Part shown: one piece after another, positions 1 to 5,466 of the stretch | How positions within the stretch are numbered: the first letter of the stretch is position 1 | How the letters are laid out: every line of letters starts with the position of its first letter | Assembly (NCBI GenBank): GCA_012735355.1 | Contig: JAAYHP010000295.1 | Location: forward strand, 1 to 5,604 | DNA from: Lysinibacillus sp. | GTDB lineage: Bacteria; Bacillota; Bacilli; Bacillales_A; Planococcaceae | Reading direction: 5' to 3' | DNA length: 5,604 bases | Notes under the pieces: model-generated | The model's database searches: none | Told to the model about the DNA's origin: nothing | The model's input: only the letters and a program-made list of their open reading frames with translations | Made by a program: the position numbers and the translations under genes

Positions 1-174
1 GTGTAAATTGCCGAATATAAACATCGATGCACTTTGCACCATTCGGCCGACAAATCCATATTCAAAAAAGCTAATGATCGCAAAACCGATTAAAATTAAT
101 CCGATAATTTCAAAGTATAGGGAGTGCATACCGGACTTTGCCTTTGTTTTCGTTCGCGCATTTTTCCTTGCCAC
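1..174 (-). CDS. spoIIIE: SpoIIIE/FtsK-family DNA translocase, N-terminal part (runs off the window)
   Basis: SpoIIIE is a septal membrane-anchored ATPase that pumps the chromosome into the forespore. Only the first 58 codons are present, so the translocase and gamma domains are not visible. The protein begins MARKNARTKTKAKSG, a basic cytoplasmic leader, followed by a hydrophobic first membrane segment at about residues 19-40 (LYFEIIGLILIGFAIISFF) and then a short linker (YGFVGRMVQ). This is the usual opening of Bacillales SpoIIIE/FtsK proteins. The start is GTG at 174-172, preceded by AGGTGAT at 184-178, a good match to the anti-Shine-Dalgarno sequence at normal spacing. The position after rnjB fits B. 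subtilis synteny, although tepA is absent. The gene follows a strong terminator, so it needs its own promoter or readthrough. The family is well supported by leader, membrane segment and context. Separating SpoIIIE from another FtsK paralogue rests mainly on synteny. Confidence 0.85.
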   Translation of the reverse strand, partial: MARKNARTKTKAKSGMHSLYFEIIGLILIGFAIISFFEYGFVGRMVQSASMFIFGNLH

Positions 175-177
175 AAA

Positions 178-218
178 ATCACCTACTTTTCTTATAGCTT
201 TTCGCTCAACTTTGATAA
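178..218 (-). promoter_or_regulatory. Weak candidate promoter and ribosome binding site of spoIIIE
   Basis: On the minus strand TTATCA (218-213) and TATAAG (196-191) are separated by 16 bases, giving 4/6 and 5/6 matches to the sigma-A consensus, just downstream of the rnjB terminator. The ribosome binding site AGGTGAT lies at 184-178. The predicted transcript would start at about 184, almost at the ribosome binding site itself, so the leader would be extremely short. The ribosome binding site is convincing; the promoter boxes are a guess. Confidence 0.3.
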
Positions 219-220
219 GA

Positions 221-264
221 GAAAAAAGGATTTCCTTAACCGAAAATACGGTGAAGAAAATCCT
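221..264 (-). terminator. Intrinsic terminator after rnjB
   Basis: The minus strand folds into a hairpin at 264-227. The outer arm AGGATTTTCTT pairs with AAGGAAATCCT, counting one T-G wobble. After one C-T mismatch, ACCG pairs with CGGT around the six-base loop TATTTT. A run of six T follows at 227-222. It sits 15 bases after the rnjB stop codon and separates that gene from spoIIIE. On the plus strand the hairpin is followed only by an interrupted T stretch, so it is best read as a minus-strand terminator. Confidence 0.88.
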
Positions 265-278
265 AATTTTATGACTGC

Positions 279-1010
279 TTAATATTCCATAATAATTGGG
301 ATGATCATTGGGCGGCGTTTCGTTTTTTGGAATAAATAAGCGTTTAGCGTTTCACGGATTTCTTGTTTAATATTTGTCCATTCAAATGTATCTTTATTGA
401 CATATTTTTCAATACATTCGCGAGCAAGTTCCGTTGCTTCTGTAATTAATTCCTCAGATTCACGAACGTAAACGAAACCGCGGGAAATGATTTCTGGGCC
501 AGAAGCGATTTTCTTTTGAGCACGATTAAGTGTTACGACAACGATGAAAATACCGTCTTGTGAAAGAAGTTTTCGATCTCGTAAAACGATATTTCCAACG
601 TCACCAATACCGCTTCCGTCAATTAAAACATTTCCTGCCTGTACGCGACCGCTCATACGCATTTTACCATTGCGATATTCTACAACATCACCTTTATCTG
701 CAATAAAAATTTGCGATTTATTCAAACCAACTTGTTGTGCTAATTTGGAATGGGCTATTAACATACGGTATTCGCCTTGGATCGGGATAAAATATTTTGG
801 TTTCATTAAATTCAGCATTAGTTTTAAATCTTCTTGGCTACCATGACCAGAAACATGGACTTTCTTATCAGCTGTAAGTACCGTAGCGCCAGCTTTCGCA
901 AGATTGTTCATTGCATTCGACATTTGTACTTCCATACCTGGCGAAGGTGTGAAAGTAATTAACACTGAATCCGTTTCTTTAATACGGATGTCGCGATGTT
1001 GTTTACGCAC
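279..1010 (-). CDS. rnjB: RNase J2, C-terminal part, 243 residues if started at GTG
   Basis: This part is in the same frame as the upstream portion, after the TAA at 1016-1014. It holds the remaining beta-lactamase motifs: VHVSGHGSQEDLKLML (full-length residues about 363-378), PKYFIPIQGEYRM (383-395) and NVLIDGSGIGDVGNIVLRDR. The C-terminal domain includes VVVTLNRAQKKIASGPEIISRGFVYVR and ends KTKRRPMIIPIIMEY. Full-length position 390, a His in RNase J1, is Gln. The GTG at 1010 falls at an ordinary internal valine position of the intact protein. A weak GGA lies seven bases before it, and it begins only three bases after the upstream stop, so reinitiation is conceivable but not evidenced. The good conservation of this half argues that it was translated until recently, or still is. 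Confidence 0.7.
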   Translation of the reverse strand: MRKQHRDIRIKETDSVLITFTPSPGMEVQMSNAMNNLAKAGATVLTADKKVHVSGHGSQEDLKLMLNLMKPKYFIPIQGEYRMLIAHSKLAQQVGLNKSQIFIADKGDVVEYRNGKMRMSGRVQAGNVLIDGSGIGDVGNIVLRDRKLLSQDGIFIVVVTLNRAQKKIASGPEIISRGFVYVRESEELITEATELARECIEKYVNKDTFEWTNIKQEIRETLNAYLFQKTKRRPMIIPIIMEY

Positions 1011-1013
1011 AAT

Positions 1014-1946
1014 TTAATCCAGAGCATCTAGTGGCTCTCCTTGATTGCTTGAAACAATAATGATTAATTCATCATCTTCGTATTGATTAATTTCAGTAAT
1101 AGGGATTAATGTATTTTCATCAATCGTCAAATAGCCTAGTTTGACACCGATATCGATTACTTTTTCAAGGCTTTTCCCTACGACTGCTACTTTTCGGTTG
1201 GATTTTTGTGCCTGATTAAATACTTGTTGAATTCGGATAAAGTTCGATGCATATACTGCGACAAGGATGCGAGCCGGAGCGGAATGAAAATATTTCGCGA
1301 GCCTTTCTTCAATAACGATTTCACTCGTCGTGTAACCTGGTCGCTCTGCTTCTGTCGATTCAGATAGTAAAAGAAAGACTCCTTCTTCCCCTAACTGGGC
1401 CATTTTGGCAAGATCTGGTTTATATTTTCCTTTCGCAGATTGATCGAATTTAAATTCACCCGTAAAAACGATTGCACCTTCAGAAGTATGGAACACAATA
1501 CCTAAAGAATCAGGAATGCTGTGAGTCGTATGGAAAAATGTCACATAAGTTGAGTTAAAGTTCATGCGACTTTTATTCGTCACTTCAAAGAATTTCACTT
1601 GATGTGGTGCTGGTAGATTCTTTAAATGTTCCTTCGCAAGAGCAATCGTTAATTTCGATCCGTACACTGGGGCATTGATTTTTTGCAATACATAAGCAAT
1701 CGAACCGATCGCATCTTCGTGACCATGAGTAAGGAAAATTCCTTTAATCCGATCCTTGTTTTCTTCTAGGTAAGTAATGTCAGGGATGACGATGTCAATG
1801 CCGAGCATTTCATCTTCTGGGAACATTAATCCGCTATCTACTATAAAGACTTCGTCATCGATTTCGATTACGTACATAGCTTTACCGATCTCACCCACGC
1901 CTCCGAGGGGGATGATTCGGATTACTTCATTTTTTGTTTTTGTCAC
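1014..1946 (-). CDS. rnjB: RNase J2, N-terminal part (beta-lactamase and beta-CASP regions), 310 residues
   Basis: This is the part upstream of the premature stop. It opens with the family signature [14 protein letters not shown] (residues 9-22) and has the metal-binding loop THGHEDAIG (73-81), HSIPDS (142-147), GEFKFDQ (163-169), [11 protein letters not shown] (195-205) and a beta-CASP segment at about 210-300 ending in [10 protein letters not shown]. Against the B. subtilis RNase J1 ligands, His74, His76, Asp78 and His142 are kept, but position 79 is Ala instead of His and 164 is Glu instead of Asp. That pattern fits the weakly active or inactive J2 paralogue rather than J1. The start is GTG at 1946-1944, with ribosome binding site TAGGAGG ending seven bases upstream. 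On its own this fragment lacks the end of the beta-lactamase fold and the dimerising C-terminal region, so it is unlikely to be a working nuclease. Confidence 0.8.
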   Translation of the reverse strand: MTKTKNEVIRIIPLGGVGEIGKAMYVIEIDDEVFIVDSGLMFPEDEMLGIDIVIPDITYLEENKDRIKGIFLTHGHEDAIGSIAYVLQKINAPVYGSKLTIALAKEHLKNLPAPHQVKFFEVTNKSRMNFNSTYVTFFHTTHSIPDSLGIVFHTSEGAIVFTGEFKFDQSAKGKYKPDLAKMAQLGEEGVFLLLSESTEAERPGYTTSEIVIEERLAKYFHSAPARILVAVYASNFIRIQQVFNQAQKSNRKVAVVGKSLEKVIDIGVKLGYLTIDENTLIPITEINQYEDDELIIIVSSNQGEPLDALD

Positions 1947-1993
1947 TATATTTCCTCCTAAAATTATCCCGAACGCACAACCACTTATTTAAC

Positions 1994-2022
1994 ATTATAC
2001 GGTGAGAATGTTAGAAGCACAA
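1994..2022 (-). promoter_or_regulatory. Sigma-A type promoter of rnjB
   Basis: On the minus strand a perfect TATAAT (1999-1994) lies 17 bases after TTGTGC (2022-2017), which matches TTGACA at three of six positions. The predicted transcript starts near 1987, giving a leader of about 40 bases that contains the AGGAGG ribosome binding site (1959-1954). The promoter sits directly downstream of the dapA terminator, where a new transcription unit must begin. The -10 box is strong and the -35 box mediocre. Confidence 0.7.
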
Positions 2023-2024
2023 AT

Positions 2025-2087
2025 AAAAAAAATTAAAAAACCTATCCCTAAACAATTCATAACAGAATTGTCTAGGAAATAGGTTTT
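2025..2087 (-). terminator. Intrinsic terminator at the end of the dpaA-dapA operon
   Basis: The minus-strand hairpin spans about 2087-2037. The arm AAAACCTATTTCCTAGACAATTC pairs with GAATTGTTTAGGGATAGGTTTT with one bulged T and two G-T wobbles, around the loop TGTTAT. A T run begins at 2040 and continues, broken by AA, to about 2025. The hairpin starts inside the dapA TAA codon, so it immediately follows translation of dapA. With about 22 pairs it is one of the clearest signals in the window. Confidence 0.93.
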
Positions 2088-2967
2088 AAATACTTTGTTT
2101 CATTTGTTCCCAAACTTCATCAAAAGCGAGCTTTTCTTCATCGGGCATTTCTACAAGCGGCAATCGAACTTTCTCTATGTGAAAACCGACTTTACTCATC
2201 GCATATTTCACAGGAACCGGATTTGGGTTCGTAAACAGTTGTTTAAAAATAGGTAGCAATGTTTGATGAAGTTTTGCTGCATCATGATAGCGACCTTCTT
2301 CAAAGGCTTTCATCATCGCTTGCATTTCATTGCCAACAATGTGGGATGCAACGGATATGACCCCGTGTCCTCCTATTGCAAGAAGGGGTAATGTGAGGCT
2401 ATCGTCGCCGCTATAAACGCGGAAATCTTCATCCGTATTTTTTAAAATTTCAGCCATTTGATCTAAGTCGCCACTAGCTTCTTTCACGACTTGGATATTA
2501 GGTATTTTACTTAATGCAATTGTTGTCGATGCTAAAATGTTTGAACTAGTACGCCCAGGTACATTGTATACAACAATCGGTAAAGAAGTTTCTTTAGCTA
2601 CTGCCTCGAAATGTGCATAGAGTCCTTTTTGATTCGGCTTATTGTAATACGGGGCAACGAGCATAATTCCATCTACCCCAAGACTCTCAACTTTTTTCGT
2701 CAATTCAATTGTTTGTTGAGTATTGTTCGTTCCAGTACCTGCTACAACTGGAACTCGTTTTTTCACTTTATCAACGGTAAATTGAATCAATTGAAGTTTT
2801 TCTTCCGTTGATAATGTCGGTGACTCACCAGTTGTTCCACAAACGACAATCGAATCCGTTCCGTTTGAAAGTAAATGTTCTATTAATCTTTCTACCATTT
2901 CAAAATCAATGTCGCCATTGTCTTGAAATGGGGTCACCATAGCAGTAGCAATTCGACCTAAATCCAA
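2086..2967 (-). CDS. dapA: 4-hydroxy-tetrahydrodipicolinate synthase
   Basis: DapA condenses pyruvate with L-aspartate semialdehyde, the first committed step to diaminopimelate, lysine and, in sporulating cells, dipicolinate. It is a cytosolic TIM-barrel aldolase that forms a Schiff base. With the TTG start at 2967 the protein has 293 residues. Visible motifs are GTTGES (44-49, including active-site Thr45), Tyr108 in APYYNKP, Tyr134 and Arg139 in YNVPGRT, and the Schiff-base Lys162 in VVKEASGDLD. These are the E. coli catalytic residues shifted by one. The frame is open to a GTG at 2976, but that codon overlaps the only ribosome binding site. AAGGAG at 2981-2976 is eight bases before TTG 2967, and that start aligns with the MNFGNVSTAM opening of B. 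subtilis DapA. The gene follows asd with its ribosome binding site overlapping the asd stop, so the two are probably translationally coupled. A terminator ends the operon. No dapG lies between them. Confidence 0.95.
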   Translation of the reverse strand: MDLGRIATAMVTPFQDNGDIDFEMVERLIEHLLSNGTDSIVVCGTTGESPTLSTEEKLQLIQFTVDKVKKRVPVVAGTGTNNTQQTIELTKKVESLGVDGIMLVAPYYNKPNQKGLYAHFEAVAKETSLPIVVYNVPGRTSSNILASTTIALSKIPNIQVVKEASGDLDQMAEILKNTDEDFRVYSGDDSLTLPLLAIGGHGVISVASHIVGNEMQAMMKAFEEGRYHDAAKLHQTLLPIFKQLFTNPNPVPVKYAMSKVGFHIEKVRLPLVEMPDEEKLAFDEVWEQMKQSI

Positions 2968-2975
2968 ATCAAACA

Positions 2976-2981
2976 CTCCTT
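2976..2981 (-). promoter_or_regulatory. Ribosome binding site that fixes the dapA start
   Basis: AAGGAG on the minus strand overlaps the asd TAA stop (2982-2980). It lies eight bases before TTG 2967 and abuts or overlaps the alternative GTG 2976, so only the TTG has workable spacing. Confidence 0.75.
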
Positions 2982-4017
2982 AAAGTAAGTTATCCTCTAG
3001 CATGGCTTCTGCGATTTGGATAGAGTTTAAAGCCGCACCTTTTAACAAGTTGTCTGCAACAACCCATAGGTGGAAGCCTTTCTTATTATCTAAATCTTGA
3101 CGAATTCTACCAACGAATACTGGATCTTCCCCTTCAGTAAATAGAGGCATTGGATACACTTGATTGTTGATGTCGTCTTGTAACACTACGCCAGGAGCAT
3201 CTTTTAAAATAGCAAAGATGTCTTCAACGTTCGCCTCTTTTTCTACTTCTATATAAACAGATTCAGAGTGACCATTCACTACTGGTACACGCACACAAGT
3301 AGCAGCAACGCTCAAGTTTGGCATACCCATAATTTTTTTCGTTTCATTAATCATTTTCATTTCTTCTTTTGTAAAACCATTTTCCGTAAATACGTCGATT
3401 TGTGGAAGCAAGTTGCGCGCAATTGGATAATGTTTTTGTTCAGATTTTACTGGTAATACATTTGCTTCAACGTCTTTTCCTTTATCCCACTCAGCGCTTT
3501 GCGTACGCAGTTCTTCAATGGCTGCAATACCTGACCCAGAAACAGCTTGATACGTAGATACAACTACTTTTGTTAAGCCTAATTTTTCACGGATTGGCTG
3601 TAATGCAACAACCATTTGAATTGTTGAGCAGTTAGGGTTCGCAATAATCCCTTTATGTTCTTTTAAAGCTTCTCTATTGACTTCTGGTACGACTAACGGC
3701 ACTTCTGGGTGCATGCGGAAATGACTCGTATTATCGATTACGACAGCACCACGTTTTACCGCTTCAGGAGCTAGTTTTTCAGATACGGAACCACCAGCAG
3801 AAAATAGTGCCACATCTACCCCTTCAAAAGCTTCAGGAGTAGCTTCTTCAATTTTGTAAGTATTTCCGCCAAATTCGATGTCTTTTCCAGCAGATTTTGC
3901 AGAAGCTAAAAATTTTATATTTTTAATTGGGAAATTTCTTTTATAAAGTTGTTCACGCATTTTTGTTCCTACTGCACCTGTTGCACCTACGATTGCAACT
4001 GTTAATTGTTTTGTCAT
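2980..4017 (-). CDS. asd: Aspartate-semialdehyde dehydrogenase
   Basis: Asd is a cytosolic NADPH-dependent enzyme that reduces L-aspartyl-4-phosphate to L-aspartate semialdehyde, the branch point for lysine/diaminopimelate, threonine and methionine. The 345-residue protein has the usual length. It shows a nucleotide-binding loop GATGAVG (11-17), LFSAGGSVS (71-79), IDNTSHFRM (94-102), the catalytic Cys130 in NPNCSTIQMV, Gln157 in TYQAVSGSG, and Arg243 and His250 in RVPVVNGHSES. All expected catalytic residues are present. The start is ATG at 4017, with AGGAGG (4033-4028) ten bases upstream. It lies 55 bases after dpaB and immediately before dapA, whose ribosome binding site overlaps the asd stop. 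It can be transcribed in the dipicolinate operon during sporulation. Vegetative lysine synthesis would need an additional promoter, for which one weak candidate lies upstream. Confidence 0.97.
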   Translation of the reverse strand: MTKQLTVAIVGATGAVGTKMREQLYKRNFPIKNIKFLASAKSAGKDIEFGGNTYKIEEATPEAFEGVDVALFSAGGSVSEKLAPEAVKRGAVVIDNTSHFRMHPEVPLVVPEVNREALKEHKGIIANPNCSTIQMVVALQPIREKLGLTKVVVSTYQAVSGSGIAAIEELRTQSAEWDKGKDVEANVLPVKSEQKHYPIARNLLPQIDVFTENGFTKEEMKMINETKKIMGMPNLSVAATCVRVPVVNGHSESVYIEVEKEANVEDIFAILKDAPGVVLQDDINNQVYPMPLFTEGEDPVFVGRIRQDLDNKKGFHLWVVADNLLKGAALNSIQIAEAMLEDNLL

Positions 4018-4063
4018 TACTATTTCTCCTCCTAAATACTGAAACTATAATGATGAAAATTTT

Positions 4064-4091
4064 ATCATAAATTTACGGAATTGTGTGCAAA
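4064..4091 (-). promoter_or_regulatory. Weak candidate internal promoter for asd-dapA
   Basis: On the minus strand TTTGCA (4091-4086, 4/6) is followed after 16 bases by TATGAT (4069-4064, 5/6), spanning the end of dpaB and the gap before asd. The predicted start near 4057 would give a leader of about 40 bases. The idea is attractive because asd and dapA are needed during growth while dpaA/dpaB are sporulation genes, but in AT-rich sequence such matches arise often by chance. Confidence 0.35.
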
Positions 4092-4690
4092 AATTTATTA
4101 TCTTTATTATATTGAATAAATAACGGCTGCAATTGCTTTTTATGATGAATTGCATGGACAACCGTATCGACCATTTTTGTAAAATCTGCAATTAAAGATG
4201 TTGGTTTATTAAATGGATCGTCTTGACCAAAAGGAATAAAATAAATATTTTTCGAATTTAATAATTTCATAATATTAATCCCGTTTAATCCAAGGGCATC
4301 GTTTGTTGAAATGCCTAACACGACAGGAGATCCATTTCTAAGAGTTGCTTTTGCCGCCATTAATACCGGACTATCTGTTGCAGCGTTCGCAAATTTACTA
4401 ATGGAATTTCCTGTCATTGGAGCAATGACCATACAATCGAGGGGGTTTTTCGGGCCAAAAGGTTCTGCCTCCACTATTGTAGACACAACCTTTTCTCCTG
4501 CAAGTTCTTCAATTTTTTTAACCCACTCTTCCCCCGTTCCAAAACGAGTAGCCGCAGTTAATACCGAATGGGTTACGATCGGTACAACGGTTGCACCAGC
4601 ATTTCTTAAATCTGTTATTTTAGGAACTACATCTTCATAAGTGCAATGGGATGCAGTAATGCCAAGACCTATTCTTTTCCCTTTCAGCAA
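4073..4690 (-). CDS. dpaB: Dipicolinate synthase subunit B (SpoVFB)
   Basis: This is the flavoprotein-like subunit of dipicolinate synthase. With DpaA it oxidises the DapA-derived dihydrodipicolinate to dipicolinic acid in the mother cell, for export into the spore core. The 205-residue protein has the family signatures KGKRIGLGITASHCTYE (3-19), VTHSVLTAATRFG (39-51), a phosphopantothenoylcysteine-decarboxylase-like core DCMVIAPMTGNSISKFANA (85-103), DSPVLMAAKATLRN (106-119), LGISTNDALGLNG (125-137) and IPFGQDDPFNKP (152-163). It resembles B. subtilis SpoVFB (about 200 residues) strongly throughout. The start codon is TTG at 4690-4688, decided by the ideal ribosome binding site AAGGAGG eight bases upstream inside dpaA. 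It overlaps the dpaA end by seven bases, implying coupled translation and balanced subunits. The last 20 or so residues, rich in Asn and Lys, are the least conserved part. Confidence 0.96.
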   Translation of the reverse strand: MLKGKRIGLGITASHCTYEDVVPKITDLRNAGATVVPIVTHSVLTAATRFGTGEEWVKKIEELAGEKVVSTIVEAEPFGPKNPLDCMVIAPMTGNSISKFANAATDSPVLMAAKATLRNGSPVVLGISTNDALGLNGINIMKLLNSKNIYFIPFGQDDPFNKPTSLIADFTKMVDTVVHAIHHKKQLQPLFIQYNKDNKFLHTIP

Positions 4691-5466
4691 GATTTTCTCC
4701 TCCTTAACTGACCAACAATAGATTTATATAATACGTTTGCTGCATCTTGAGGGAAAAATTTCCCTGGTAATGAAGGCAATAACTCGTAATTTTCCCGTGT
4801 CACTCCATCTTGTAAACACCCTGGAAAGGAGGCTAAATCGAAAATCGGCATGTGAATTTTTTCATTTAACGTTTTATCTAACCACCTAGCAGGTATCGTA
4901 TTGATGAAATAATCTGCTTTCACTTCTTCTACATCCACTAAATAAGTACTTTCGTAGCGAAAGGCTTTTGCTTCGTTTAATTGCACGTCAGATCTAACTG
5001 CGATTATGACTTCCGCCCCGATGCTACGCAACATATGTCCAACCATTTTTGCTACTCGACCAAATCCAGTAACGATAAATCGCTTTCCGGAAATTGCATT
5101 TTTTGTATTATAAAAGTGGGATGCAAAGGCTTCCGCCGTTAATATCGCATTTTGCCAAATAAATTCTTCATCTTCCAAATAGAAAAACACCGTATTGTCA
5201 GCTAAAACCCTTTTCCACTCTTCATTCGTTTTACCGGAAAAAATAACGGCATTGGCTGTACCTAAAACTACAGGCACTTCTATTTTTAACGGTTGAATAG
5301 GCAATACGATAAAGTCCGGTTGTAACTCCATTGCAATGTCATTCAACTCTTCATCCCAAGCGGTCTTACTTTTGTAATAAACAGTCCTATTTGGATTCGT
5401 TAATTTTTTTGCTAACATCCTTAACCGTGCATCCGTTCCGACAACAAGCCACTTTTCGCTACTCAT
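4684..5466 (-). CDS. dpaA: Dipicolinate synthase subunit A (SpoVFA), divergent and short
   Basis: This is the Rossmann-fold, NAD(P)-binding subunit that works with DpaB to make dipicolinic acid during sporulation. The 260-residue protein has an N-terminal domain starting KWLVVGTDARLRMLAKKL (5-22), the mid-region VIFSGKTNEEW (74-84), a dinucleotide-binding loop GKRFIVTGFGRVAKMVG (127-143, GxGxxA-like), INTIPARWL (188-196), DLASFPGC (210-217) and SLPGKFFPQDAANVL (232-246). These are the landmarks of SpoVFA. The family member in B. subtilis has about 297 residues, so this one is shorter, mostly in the N-terminal half, and more divergent than DpaB. The chosen start is ATG at 5466, whose A is shared with the upstream gene's TGA (TGATG). 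A TTG at 5469 in the same frame is also possible, as GAGAAGG upstream is 8 bases from it and 11 from the ATG. The operon promoter, probably mother-cell specific, must lie beyond the window. Confidence 0.92.
   Translation of the reverse strand: MSSEKWLVVGTDARLRMLAKKLTNPNRTVYYKSKTAWDEELNDIAMELQPDFIVLPIQPLKIEVPVVLGTANAVIFSGKTNEEWKRVLADNTVFFYLEDEEFIWQNAILTAEAFASHFYNTKNAISGKRFIVTGFGRVAKMVGHMLRSIGAEVIIAVRSDVQLNEAKAFRYESTYLVDVEEVKADYFINTIPARWLDKTLNEKIHMPIFDLASFPGCLQDGVTRENYELLPSLPGKFFPQDAANVLYKSIVGQLRRRKSC
4699..4705 (-). promoter_or_regulatory. Ribosome binding site of dpaB, inside the dpaA end
   Basis: AAGGAGG is followed by an eight-base spacer to TTG 4690. It lies within the last codons of dpaA and encodes part of that protein's Arg-rich tail, so the short RRRKSC ending of DpaA is partly a by-product of this signal. 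Confidence 0.85.

Larger units (their letters stand above)
279..1946 (-). pseudogene. rnjB: RNase J2 gene interrupted by one in-frame TAA
   Basis: Read in one frame, this is a 556-codon gene with the length and domain order of Bacillales RNase J: beta-lactamase fold, beta-CASP domain, rest of the beta-lactamase fold, C-terminal domain. RNase J1/J2 are 5'-3' exo- and endoribonucleases in mRNA decay. The only defect is TAA at codon 311 (1016-1014), in ...[20 protein letters not shown].... From my memory of the family, this alignment position holds Lys or Arg, so a single A-to-T change in AAA would explain it. No frameshift is present, and both halves keep well-conserved motifs, which suggests a recent mutation, strain-specific inactivation or a sequence error. 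Placement after dapA matches rnjB of B. subtilis. The start is GTG at 1946 with GGAGG seven bases upstream. Expression is from its own promoter, and terminators lie on both sides. Two separate polypeptides by reinitiation are possible but less likely. Confidence 0.8.

Noticed and set aside
8..274. Plus-strand open frame of 88 codons at the window start
   Set aside because: It lies opposite the spoIIIE start and the rnjB terminator. The minus strand encodes a recognisable SpoIIIE N-terminus with a ribosome binding site, while the plus-strand peptide has no family likeness.
544..846. Plus-strand open frames opposite rnjB, including this one and 1777-1992
   Set aside because: They are antisense to well-conserved RNase J codons and have no ribosome binding site or recognisable product. 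The Ser/Pro/Thr-rich translation is typical of shadow frames.
2968..2976. GTG 2976 as the dapA start
   Set aside because: It overlaps the ribosome binding site and has no other site upstream. TTG 2967 fits spacing and family N-terminus.
4050..4068. ATGAT...ATCAT inverted repeat between dpaB and asd
   Set aside because: It has only five AT-rich pairs with an imperfect inside and no following T run, too weak for a terminator or attenuator.
4311..4640. Plus-strand open frame of 109 codons opposite dpaB
   Set aside because: dpaB on the minus strand is clearly the real gene; this frame is its antisense shadow with no support of its own.
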